Below, one piece after another: positions 6,969 to 13,205 of a stretch of DNA of 13,205 nucleotides (position 1 is the stretch's first letter; every line of letters begins with the position of its first letter). Source of the stretch: an uncultured Collinsella sp. (GTDB taxonomy: Bacteria > Actinomycetota > Coriobacteriia > Coriobacteriales > Coriobacteriaceae). The DNA lies in NCBI GenBank assembly GCA_958407085.1, contig CATYHY010000033.1:1-13205 (forward strand). The letters run 5' to 3'. A program made the position numbers and the translations under genes. The notes beneath the pieces were generated by a model. The model was not told the DNA's origin. It was given only the letters and a program-made list of their open reading frames with translations, and ran no database searches.

Positions 6969-8489
6969 GTGAGAGAGGAGAGCCCCCGACAAGGTATGAG
7001 GAGGCCCGACTCGGACCGTGCTTCCTCACGTCGTATCACACCGCGTTCCAGCCGCGGCGGGCAGTCGTTTAGCGAACGCTATATTGCCGGCGTTCCCGCC
7101 CGTATCATGCGCCCCCGTTTGATATTCATGGCCTGCTTGTTTACCTTGGTATGCTTTGGCCTGCTGATGGTGTACTCGGCGTCTTCGGTCGAGGCGCTGC
7201 ACGAGAATGGCTCGGCGACGTTTTTTCTGGGTCGACAGGCCGCGTTTGCCGTGGTCGGTGTTCTGGCGCTGATTGCCATCGTGCGCGTTTTGCCGGACAG
7301 CTGGTTTGGGGAGGATGTGCTCAGGATCTTCCTTATCGGCATGATAGGGCTACTGCTTCTGGTGTTCTTGGTGGGCAGCGGCAGCCGTGGCGCCACGCGC
7401 TGGCTTAACATCGCCGGTATTCAGTTCCAGCCTTCCGAGTTTTTAAAGCCATTTGCCATTGCGTATTCGGCCATCATGCTTGATCGCTTCTTTTCGCCCG
7501 GTGGCAACATCAACGAATTCCTTCGCAAGATGGGCATCTACCTGGGCATTTCGCTCTTTCTGATCTTTATCCAGCCCGATTTCGGTACTGTCCTGATCAT
7601 CCTGTTGACCCTCATGTGCATGGCGTTGTTTGCGGGTCTCGACCCCAGATTTATCATCGGCGTGCTAATCTTCGGCATTCTCGTGATCGTGATTGCGCTT
7701 GTCGCAGAGCCGTACCGTATGGTGCGTATTCAGGTTGCCTTGAACCCTTGGGCCGACGAGTATGGTGACGGCTATCAGGCCACGCTTGCCATCATGGCCT
7801 TTGCCTCGGGCGGTCTGTTCGGCCGTGGCATCGGCAACTCAACCATGAAGTACTCGTATCTGCCCGAGGCGCACAATGACTACATCCTGGCCATCATTGG
7901 CGAGGAAGTCGGTTTTGTCGGAACCGTGCTGTTCTTCTTGGTGTTTGCGATGCTGATCTACTCGGCGTTTCGCATTGCCGAGCAGGCGACCGATCGCCGG
8001 GGCGCGCTTATGGCGTCTGGCTCCGCGGTCATTCTCGCAGTGCAGTTTTTGATTAACGCGCTGGGCATCCTCAACGTGTTTCCCATGACGGGCAAACCGT
8101 TGCCGTTTATTAGCTACGGCGGTTCGTCGATTATTGTGTCGCTTATGCTTGCCGGGTTGATCCTGCGCGTTTCGTACGAGAGCGCCCGCCGCGATGAGTA
8201 TGACCGCCGCCGTGAGAGCTTTGCCGTTATGGACGAGAGCACCGCCGGCGTAGCCCATGTGCGCGGTGAACGACCTTCGCGTAGCGGCTTTACCGTTCTG
8301 GATGGTTCTGCATCCGAGCCGGCAGCTCGTCCACGCCCGCGAATGGCTCCGCAAGGTCGTCCGCAGCGCCCCAGCCCTCGCAACGCGGGCGGCGGATATA
8401 ATCGAATCGATTTGAACTCGGACCCGTCGGCGCGTCTGCGTACCGACGACCAGGGACCGCGTGTACGAAGGGACTACCATGACCGATAA
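6969..8489 (+). CDS. ftsW: Septal lipid II glycosyltransferase FtsW (SEDS family)
   Basis: FtsW polymerises lipid II into septal glycan strands in partnership with FtsI. The 506-residue protein has a SEDS core of about ten membrane segments (roughly 49-402). Signatures are VYSASS (68-73), RGATRWL (140-146), FQPSE (153-157), QPDFGT (202-207), PEAHNDYILAIIGEE (299-313) with the likely catalytic Asp304, and GKPLPFISYGGSS (375-387). The core is flanked by a basic N-terminal tail (1-48) and a long Arg/Pro/Asp-rich cytoplasmic C-terminal tail (about 403-506). The GTG start at 6969 is preceded by AGGGG (6959-6963) at 5-nt spacing; an ATG at 6996 is possible but has a poorer site. It follows murD by 8 nt, and its last 11 nt overlap murG. 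RodA is the close paralogue, but dcw context and the adjacent cell-division genes favour FtsW. Confidence 0.96.
   Translation: MREESPRQGMRRPDSDRASSRRITPRSSRGGQSFSERYIAGVPARIMRPRLIFMACLFTLVCFGLLMVYSASSVEALHENGSATFFLGRQAAFAVVGVLALIAIVRVLPDSWFGEDVLRIFLIGMIGLLLLVFLVGSGSRGATRWLNIAGIQFQPSEFLKPFAIAYSAIMLDRFFSPGGNINEFLRKMGIYLGISLFLIFIQPDFGTVLIILLTLMCMALFAGLDPRFIIGVLIFGILVIVIALVAEPYRMVRIQVALNPWADEYGDGYQATLAIMAFASGGLFGRGIGNSTMKYSYLPEAHNDYILAIIGEEVGFVGTVLFFLVFAMLIYSAFRIAEQATDRRGALMASGSAVILAVQFLINALGILNVFPMTGKPLPFISYGGSSIIVSLMLAGLILRVSYESARRDEYDRRRESFAVMDESTAGVAHVRGERPSRSGFTVLDGSASEPAARPRPRMAPQGRPQRPSPRNAGGGYNRIDLNSDPSARLRTDDQGPRVRRDYHDR
6997..7028 (+). repeat. Inverted repeat (hairpin) in the 5' coding part of ftsW, covering AGGAGG
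   Basis: TGAGGAGGC (6997-7005) can pair with GCTTCCTCA (7020-7028): 9 bp including one G-U, with a 14-nt loop. The left arm contains AGGAGG (6999-7004), a perfect Shine-Dalgarno sequence with no in-frame start at normal spacing after it. The hairpin lies just after the alternative ATG 6996. Its role is unproven. Confidence 0.55.
8467..8473 (+). promoter_or_regulatory. Ribosome binding site of murG, inside ftsW
   Basis: GAAGGGA sits 5 nt before ATG 8479 and within the last codons of ftsW. It supports 8479 over the upstream in-frame GTG at 8461 and places murG in an 11-nt overlap with ftsW. Confidence 0.7.
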
Positions 8490-9594
8490 AATGACCGTTG
8501 CTATTGCAGCCGGCGGCACGGCAGGACACATCAACCCCGCGCTCGCCTTGGCCGAAGAACTGCGTGACCGTGGCCACCACGTTGTGTTCGTGGGCCAGTC
8601 GCGCAAGCTCGAGGGTCGTCTGGTCCCCGAGGCTGGGTTTGATTTTGTGCCCATTACGGTCACGGGCTTCGACCGCTCCCGTCCTTGGACGGCGCTGACC
8701 TCGCTGTGGCGTGTCAACAAGGCCAAACGTGCGCTCGCCAGTCATTTCTCAAAGGTCGGCAAGCCCGATGCCGCCATTGGTTTTGGTGCCTATGTCGAGG
8801 TTCCGCTGCTGGGGTGGTGCAAGGGCGCGGGCGTTCCGTATCTGCTGCATGAGCAGAACTCTGTTCCGGGCCTGGCCAACAAGATGATGAACTCCCACGC
8901 CGCCCGCGTGTGCATCTCGGTGCCGGCAGCGCGTTCGGTCTTTGAGCGCGAAGGTGACCCTGGCCACGTGCTCATGACCGGCAACCCCGTACGTCGCTCG
9001 GTGATCGAGGGCGATCGCGCTCGCGGCCGCAAGGCACTTGGCGTTCCCGAGGACGCTACGCTGCTGCTCGTCTTTGGCGGTTCACTTGGCGCCCAGCACC
9101 TCAATGAGCGCGTGGTTTCGCTCAAAAACGAGCTGCTTTCGCGCAAGAACCTCTATGTGTTGCATTCGACGGGTGCCGACGGCTTTGAGGAGACCGAGCG
9201 CGCTTTGGCGCTGACGCCCGAGGAGGCGAAGTGTTACCGCGTCCAGCCTTACATCGACAACATGGGCGATATGCTGGCTGCTGCCGATTTGGTGCTCTCG
9301 CGTTCGGGCGCATCGAGCGTGGCCGAGATCGCTGCACTCGCCGTGCCTTCGGTGCTCGTGCCGTACCCGCACGCCACGGCCGATCACCAAACCACCAATG
9401 CCCGTTATCTGGTCGACGCCGGGGCCGGCGTGCTCTGCGCCGATGCCGATATCGACGGTTCTGCCTTTGCCGATGAACTGCTGCACCTGGTCGATGACGC
9501 GGCGGCGCGCGACGCCATGCGTCAGGCGGCGCGTGGTCTGGCTCAGGATAGGGCCGCCGCTCTTCTGGCGGATGCGGTAGAGGGTTTGCGTTAG
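8479..9594 (+). CDS. murG: UDP-GlcNAc:undecaprenyl-PP-MurNAc-pentapeptide GlcNAc transferase MurG
   Basis: MurG adds GlcNAc to lipid I on the inner face of the membrane, giving lipid II. From ATG 8479 it has 371 residues, normal for the family of GT-B glycosyltransferases. The N-terminal domain carries GGTAGH (12-17; the actinobacterial form of GGTGGH), GFGAYVEVP (101-109) and LHEQNSVPGLANK (123-135). The C-terminal UDP-GlcNAc domain carries TGNPVR (167-172), FGGSLGAQHLNE (199-210), RSGASSVAE (275-283) and PYPHATADHQTTNA (295-308). An in-frame GTG at 8461 would add six residues. ATG 8479 is preferred because GAAGGGA (8467-8473) lies 5 nt before it and no family motif needs the extra residues. 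Its start is inside the end of ftsW, so translation is probably coupled. Confidence 0.97.
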   Translation: MTDKMTVAIAAGGTAGHINPALALAEELRDRGHHVVFVGQSRKLEGRLVPEAGFDFVPITVTGFDRSRPWTALTSLWRVNKAKRALASHFSKVGKPDAAIGFGAYVEVPLLGWCKGAGVPYLLHEQNSVPGLANKMMNSHAARVCISVPAARSVFEREGDPGHVLMTGNPVRRSVIEGDRARGRKALGVPEDATLLLVFGGSLGAQHLNERVVSLKNELLSRKNLYVLHSTGADGFEETERALALTPEEAKCYRVQPYIDNMGDMLAAADLVLSRSGASSVAEIAALAVPSVLVPYPHATADHQTTNARYLVDAGAGVLCADADIDGSAFADELLHLVDDAAARDAMRQAARGLAQDRAAALLADAVEGLR

Positions 9595-9691
9595 TTAGAC
9601 GGGATATCGTCGGTCGCCCTCGCGCTGATGCGGTAGGTGCGGTACAGTTAACGGGTTACAGGCAGTGTTTACGCAAGGAGTACACGAGCAC
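9595..9691 (+). promoter_or_regulatory. murG-murC intergenic region with possible promoter
   Basis: This 97-nt gap is the second largest in the window. TACAGT (9643-9648) could serve as a -10 box for murC, but no convincing -35 lies at 16-18 nt. The motif GGGTTACAGG (9653-9662) nearly matches GGTTTACAGG (3078-3087) upstream of murF. GATGCGGTAG occurs both in the end of murG (9571-9580) and in the gap (9627-9636). No terminator hairpin with a T-run is seen. Confidence 0.3.
9675..9681 (+). promoter_or_regulatory. Ribosome binding site of murC
   Basis: AAGGAGT lies 10 nt before ATG 9692 and is the best Shine-Dalgarno in this gap. It would lie inside the gene if the upstream in-frame GTG at 9665 were used, so it decides in favour of 9692. 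Confidence 0.8.
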
Positions 9692-11110
9692 ATGGCTGAT
9701 TCCCAGACTGCAACCTCCGCGCCCGAGTTTAAGAGCGCCCACTTTATCGGTATCGGCGGCGCCGGCATGAGCGGCATCGCCCTCGTTCTGCACGAGCGCG
9801 GTTATGCCGTTACCGGCTCCGACCTTAAGACGTCACGCTATATCCGCCAGCTTACCCGCGCTGGTGTGAAGGTACATGTGGGCCATGAGGCCGCCACGAT
9901 CGACGAGGTCAAGCCCGACGTGGTTGTTGTCTCCACCGCTATTCCGGAGTCCAACCCTGAACTCGTGCGCGCTCGCGAGCTTGGTATTCCCGTGTGGCCC
10001 CGTGCCAAGATGCTCTCTGCTTTGGGCCACGGCTACACCACCGTCGCTGTTGCCGGCACGCATGGCAAGACCACCACGTCTTCGATGTGCGCCACCATGC
10101 TCGACCGCATGGGTCTGGATCCGAGCTTCTTGATCGGTGGCATCGTCGAGGGCTATGACACGAACGGCAAGAACGGCTCGGGCGACTACTTTGTCGCCGA
10201 GGCCGACGAGTCCGACAGCTCCTTCCTGTTCCTGAACCCCAACGTGGTCATCGTGACCAACGTCGAGGCCGACCACCTCGATCACTACTCGGGTATCGAG
10301 GAGATCGAGGCAACTTTCGCCAAATTCATGAGCCTGGTGGGCGAGGACGGCACCGTCATCGTCTGCGGTGAGGACCCGCATCTGGTCGAGCTCGCCAAGT
10401 CGACGGGTCGTCACGTGCTTTCCTACGGCTTTGCCGAGAGCAACGACATCGTCTGCATGCACCCGGATGTCAAGGGCATCCAGAGCGATTTTATCGTTCG
10501 CTTTGAGGACGGCACTGAGCACGCTGTGGAGATCAAGAGCAATCCCGGTCGCCACAACATGCTCAACGCCACGGCGGTGCTCACCGTCGCCCATGTCCTG
10601 GGCCTTGACATCGACGCCGCCGCCAAGGCGCTCTCGAGCTTTGAGGGCGTCCGCCGTCGCTTTACCCACGTGGGCGATATCGATGGCATCACCGTGGTCG
10701 ATGATTACGGCCATCACCCCACCGAGATCAAGGCGACGCTTGCTGCTGCTTCGTCGCTGGGCTACAAGCACGTCGACGTCGTGTTCCAGCCGCACCGCTA
10801 TTCGCGCCTGCAGGCCCTGTGCGACGACTTTGCCGATGCATTTGCCAATGCCGATAAACTGCTGCTGATTGATGTGTTCTCGGCTGGCGAGATGCCCATT
10901 CCGGGTGTCACCTCTAAGATGCTCGCCGATACCGTGCGCGCCAAGCATCCTGGCAAGGAGGTCGTGTACTGCTCCAGCCGTCTTGAGCTCAATCAGGAGC
11001 TCGAGCAGATGGTGGGCGAGGGCGACCTGCTGCTCACTATGGGTGCCGGTGACGTTACGACCGTCGGTCCCGAGTTCATTGAGTATCTGACTGCCAAGAA
11101 AGACGCTTAA
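9692..11110 (+). CDS. murC: UDP-N-acetylmuramate--L-alanine ligase MurC
   Basis: MurC starts stem-peptide synthesis by joining L-Ala to UDP-MurNAc with ATP. The protein has 472 residues from ATG 9692. Motifs in order: FIGIGGAGMSGIA (18-30) in the UDP-binding domain, AGTHGKTTTSS (121-131) P-loop, EADESDSSF (170-178), TNVEADHLDHY (189-199), GRHNMLNA (286-293), VDDYGHHPTEI (336-346) and FQPHRYSR (365-372), ending with LTMGAGDV (448-455). Every core Mur-ligase residue expected is present. The start is chosen over GTG 9665 because AAGGAGT (9675-9681) gives a proper ribosome site and the first conserved block begins at residue 18. MurC may open its own transcription unit, being preceded by a 97-nt gap. 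MurB follows after 5 nt. Confidence 0.97.
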   Translation: MADSQTATSAPEFKSAHFIGIGGAGMSGIALVLHERGYAVTGSDLKTSRYIRQLTRAGVKVHVGHEAATIDEVKPDVVVVSTAIPESNPELVRARELGIPVWPRAKMLSALGHGYTTVAVAGTHGKTTTSSMCATMLDRMGLDPSFLIGGIVEGYDTNGKNGSGDYFVAEADESDSSFLFLNPNVVIVTNVEADHLDHYSGIEEIEATFAKFMSLVGEDGTVIVCGEDPHLVELAKSTGRHVLSYGFAESNDIVCMHPDVKGIQSDFIVRFEDGTEHAVEIKSNPGRHNMLNATAVLTVAHVLGLDIDAAAKALSSFEGVRRRFTHVGDIDGITVVDDYGHHPTEIKATLAAASSLGYKHVDVVFQPHRYSRLQALCDDFADAFANADKLLLIDVFSAGEMPIPGVTSKMLADTVRAKHPGKEVVYCSSRLELNQELEQMVGEGDLLLTMGAGDVTTVGPEFIEYLTAKKDA

Positions 11111-11115
11111 GTCTA

Positions 11116-12027
11116 ATGGGTCTGTTTAACGCCGTCATGGCGCTCTCGGGCATGATCGACACGGATGTGATCGAGGACGAGCGCCTTGCGCGTCATACGA
11201 GCTATCGTATCGGCGGCAAGGCCGACCTCTTTGTGACGTGCCATAGCTATCATGCCCTTCGCCGCGCCGTGGCGGTGCTCGATCGCGAGCAGGTGCCGTG
11301 GGTCATCATCGGCAAGGGCTCCAATCTGCTGGTTGCCGATGGCGGTTATCGCGGTGCCGTCATTTCGCTCGGACGTGAGTTTCAGCGCACGGTTGTTGCC
11401 GATGACGGTTGTACGCTGACGGTCGGTGCGGGCGTGATGTTTGCGCGCCTGGTCAACGATGCCCTGTCGCGTAGCCTCTCGGGCCTTGAGTTTGCCGTTG
11501 GCATTCCTGGTTCGGTCGGCGGTGCGATATCTATGAATGCAGGCACACGGACCGAGTGGATTGGCTCGCTGGTTGAGGATGTCGTAACGTTTGACCCGGC
11601 ATCCGGTATCAAGCATTATGCGGGGTCCGAGATCACTTGGGGCTACCGCGAATGTAGCCTTCCCCGCAATGAGATCATCCTCGAGTGCGTGCTCAAGCTT
11701 AAACCGGCGCCCAAGGCCGACATTCGCGAGCGCATGGAGCGGTACCTGACGAGGCGCAAGCGTACGCAGCCCATGGGTCGCGCATCCTGCGGGTCGGTCT
11801 TTCGCAACCCGCAGGATGCGAGTGTGGGCAAGCTTATCGAGGATTGTGGATTAAAGGGTTTTTCGATTGGCGGCGCGGAAGTTTCGCCCGTTCACGCTAA
11901 TTTTATCGTTAATAACGGAACTGCCTCGGCCGATGACGTTGCCGCGGTTATCAGACATGTGCACGGAAAGGTGAGGGAGGCGTATGGCATCGAGCTCAGA
12001 CCGGAAGTTAAATTCCTCGGCTTCTAG
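11116..12027 (+). CDS. murB: UDP-N-acetylenolpyruvoylglucosamine reductase MurB (type II-like)
   Basis: MurB is the FAD- and NADPH-dependent reductase that completes UDP-MurNAc. The 303-residue length and the QP...SCGSVFRNP layout fit type II MurB. FAD-binding motifs: HTSYRIGGKADL (27-38), GKGSNLL (66-72) and GIPGSVGGAISMNAG (129-143). Active site: GYRECS with Arg178, catalytic Ser227 in ASCGSVF, and Glu297 in LRPEVKFLG. The C-terminal GGAEVSPVHANFIVN (252-266) is typical. No clear Shine-Dalgarno precedes ATG 11116, which is 5 nt after the murC stop, so coupling to murC is likely. ATGs at 11137 and 11152 are possible alternative starts, also without good sites. Two oddities: a perfect 14-bp inverted repeat lies in the Ser227 region, and the last 44 nt also encode the start of ftsQ. 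Confidence 0.96.
   Translation: MGLFNAVMALSGMIDTDVIEDERLARHTSYRIGGKADLFVTCHSYHALRRAVAVLDREQVPWVIIGKGSNLLVADGGYRGAVISLGREFQRTVVADDGCTLTVGAGVMFARLVNDALSRSLSGLEFAVGIPGSVGGAISMNAGTRTEWIGSLVEDVVTFDPASGIKHYAGSEITWGYRECSLPRNEIILECVLKLKPAPKADIRERMERYLTRRKRTQPMGRASCGSVFRNPQDASVGKLIEDCGLKGFSIGGAEVSPVHANFIVNNGTASADDVAAVIRHVHGKVREAYGIELRPEVKFLGF
11781..11820 (+). repeat. Perfect 14-bp inverted repeat inside murB
   Basis: CGCATCCTGCGGGT (11781-11794) and ACCCGCAGGATGCG (11807-11820) are exact reverse complements separated by 12 nt. This is the strongest hairpin I found. It encodes the ASCGSVFRNPQDA segment around catalytic Ser227. No T-run follows, so it is not an intrinsic terminator. Confidence 0.95.
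11973..11980 (+). promoter_or_regulatory. Ribosome binding site of ftsQ, inside murB
   Basis: GAGGGAGG ends 3 nt before ATG 11984, and the preceding AAGGTGA (11968-11974) also resembles an anti-SD match at a more usual 9-nt distance. The two overlapping purine blocks mark a start inside murB. An in-frame TGA at 11972-11974 excludes earlier starts. Confidence 0.75.
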
Positions 12028-13205
12028 AGCATCGAAACCCACCTTCCGCCGCGCCGGAGGGCGTTCCGGCGCGCCTGCCAAACCTCAACGCAATACCGTC
12101 GCGCACTCTAAGTCTGTCGGGCATGCTCGACAGACCAGTCGTCCGGTTGTCGGCTCGCAGCTCGGTAATCGTCCGGCCGCAAAAAAGTCCTCGCGTCCCT
12201 CGGTGACGTCAAAGCCTGTTATGGGCGCCAAACCCGCCCGTCCCATGGCAACTCCTAAGCCCTCGACGGGAACTAAAGCGCCGCGTCCAGGTCGCACGCT
12301 GGGCGCATCGAAACCGCGCTCGCTGACATCGGTGCCGGCTACCGCCAAGAAGCCTTCGGGTAAAAAAAGCGTCAACCCGTTGTCTTCACTTGGGGCGATG
12401 GTAAATAAAACATCAGACGCCGCTTCTGTCGTTGCAGGCAAAGGCAAAATCGTGGGCGGCGTTCTGGCCGCCTTGGCCGTGCTCGTCGTCGTTGCCATCG
12501 TGGTGATCAACTCTGGATTGTTTACCGCCACTGATATTCAGATTCAAGGCAGCGAGCATGTGACGAAGCACGATGCTATCCAGCTGATCGATTTGCCCGA
12601 GGGAACGTCGCTTTTTAACGTCGATCCCGACCAGATTACCGAGGACCTCAAGCAGAATCCGTGGGTCTCGGGCGTGGATGTCCAGCGTCAGTTCCCGCAT
12701 ACGCTCATCATTACGCCGATGGAGCGCAAGGTCATCGCAATTGCCTATATCAGTTCCGATGACCTTGCCTGGGCCATCGGGGATGATGACACCTGGATCG
12801 CCCCACTGTCGACGTCGGTCGAAGTGGACGACCAAGGCAACGTCATCACGACAGGGCAGGGCTCAAATACCTTGACCGGAATCGATGCCGCGCTGGCGCT
12901 CGCTAAGCACTATGGCGCGGTGTTGTTGACTGATGTCTCGGCGGATGTCGCTCCGGTTTCCGGCCAGGCAGTGAGCTCCAAGGCCGTTAAGGCTGGCTTG
13001 GATTATGTGCGTGGTTTTTCGAGCGAGTTCTTGGGACAAGTCAAGGATATTTCCACGCCTTCGGTCGAAGCCATCTCGGCAAACCTCAATAACGGCATTG
13101 AGGTGTCGCTGGGCGATTCGAACGATATCGTCAAGAAGGAGCGCGTAGTCACCAAGCTGCTTTCGCAGGTAGAGGGCGTAACGTATATCAATGTGCGCTC
13201 TCCGG
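11984..13205 (+). CDS. ftsQ: Cell division protein FtsQ/DivIB, 5' part (C-terminus outside window)
   Basis: FtsQ/DivIB is a bitopic scaffold linking the FtsL/FtsB pair to the septal synthase. 407 residues are visible. An exceptionally long, basic, low-complexity cytoplasmic tail (1-155) has no Glu and only two Asp. One membrane helix follows (about 156-176, nearly all V, A, L and I), then a POTRA domain from about 180 to 255 (FTATDIQIQG, LPEGTSLFNVD, NPWVSGVDVQRQFPHTLII). The beta domain then runs to the window edge, where INVRSP matches the family's IDVRxPD-type end block, so little is missing. The start at 11984 overlaps murB by 44 nt and is the only well-supported one: a strong ribosome site precedes it and an in-frame stop lies 12 nt upstream. 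A shorter start within the tail (such as ATG 12221) cannot be excluded. FtsA, SepF or FtsZ would be expected downstream. Confidence 0.93.
   Translation, partial: MASSSDRKLNSSASRASKPTFRRAGGRSGAPAKPQRNTVAHSKSVGHARQTSRPVVGSQLGNRPAAKKSSRPSVTSKPVMGAKPARPMATPKPSTGTKAPRPGRTLGASKPRSLTSVPATAKKPSGKKSVNPLSSLGAMVNKTSDAASVVAGKGKIVGGVLAALAVLVVVAIVVINSGLFTATDIQIQGSEHVTKHDAIQLIDLPEGTSLFNVDPDQITEDLKQNPWVSGVDVQRQFPHTLIITPMERKVIAIAYISSDDLAWAIGDDDTWIAPLSTSVEVDDQGNVITTGQGSNTLTGIDAALALAKHYGAVLLTDVSADVAPVSGQAVSSKAVKAGLDYVRGFSSEFLGQVKDISTPSVEAISANLNNGIEVSLGDSNDIVKKERVVTKLLSQVEGVTYINVRSP
12050..12073 (+). repeat. 9-bp inverted repeat just after the murB stop, within ftsQ
   Basis: CGCGCCGGA (12050-12058) pairs exactly with TCCGGCGCG (12065-12073) across a 6-nt loop. 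It starts 22 nt after the murB stop codon and lies in the codons for the basic FtsQ tail. With no T-run after it, it is not a classic terminator. It could stabilise or pause the transcript at the murB-ftsQ junction, or be a chance product of GC-rich Arg/Gly/Ala codons. Confidence 0.7.

Noticed and set aside
8334..8391. CGCCCGCG/CGCGGGCG inverted repeat in the ftsW tail region
   Set aside because: It is eight GC-only base pairs with a 42-nt loop, easily produced by Arg/Ala/Gly codons.
8461..8478. GTG 8461 as the murG start
   Set aside because: ATG 8479 has a ribosome site at correct spacing and fits the family N-terminus. The longer form would place that site inside the gene.
9571..9636. Direct repeat GATGCGGTAG at the murG end and in the murG-murC gap
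   Set aside because: Only two 10-nt copies with no flanking structure, target duplication or mobile-element trace.
9665..9691. GTG 9665 as the murC start
   Set aside because: The AAGGAG ribosome site lies downstream of it and properly serves ATG 9692.
9833..10948. 371-codon open frame on the minus strand opposite murC
   Set aside because: Same reason: it is the antisense frame of murC, with a biased His/Val/Gly composition.

Overview
This window is a nearly unbroken, single-strand (+) run of eleven genes from a division and cell wall (dcw) cluster. The order is rsmH (3' part), ftsL-like, ftsI, murF, mraY, murD, ftsW, murG, murC, murB, ftsQ (5' part). The DNA is GC-rich (about 60% by eye). 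Several features suggest a high-GC Gram-positive, most likely an actinobacterium of the class Coriobacteriia (Collinsella/Olsenella-like): the GGTAGH form of MurG, long basic cytoplasmic tails on the division proteins, and a MurB of type II character placed directly before FtsQ. This taxonomic reading is an inference from protein flavour and gene order, not from a search.

Layout. 1-527: C-terminal part of the 16S rRNA methyltransferase RsmH. 618-2971: the FtsL-like bitopic protein and the septal transpeptidase FtsI. 2972-3096: a 125-nt gap, where many bacteria carry murE between ftsI and murF. Here it holds no gene, only a nested inverted repeat and promoter-like AT-rich hexamers. 3097-9594: murF, mraY, murD, ftsW and murG, with gaps of 3, 9 and 8 nt and an 11-nt ftsW/murG overlap. 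9595-9691: a 97-nt gap. 9692-13205: murC, murB (5-nt gap) and ftsQ, which starts inside murB (44-nt overlap) and runs off the window.

Together these genes cover most of lipid II synthesis. MurB and MurC make UDP-MurNAc-L-Ala, MurD adds D-Glu, and MurF adds D-Ala-D-Ala. MraY makes lipid I and MurG makes lipid II. The septal machine that uses lipid II is FtsW (glycosyltransferase), FtsI (transpeptidase) and the FtsQ/FtsL regulators. The third amino-acid ligase, MurE, is missing from the run and must be encoded elsewhere.

The genes themselves are ordinary members of well-known families, and I see no mobile element, RNA gene, CRISPR array or new enzyme system. The unusual signals are at the RNA and tail level. 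There is a perfect 14-bp inverted repeat inside murB. Smaller hairpins lie in the early coding parts of ftsL, ftsI, ftsW and ftsQ. The division proteins, but not the Mur enzymes, carry long, low-complexity cytoplasmic tails that are markedly basic in FtsI, FtsW and FtsQ.
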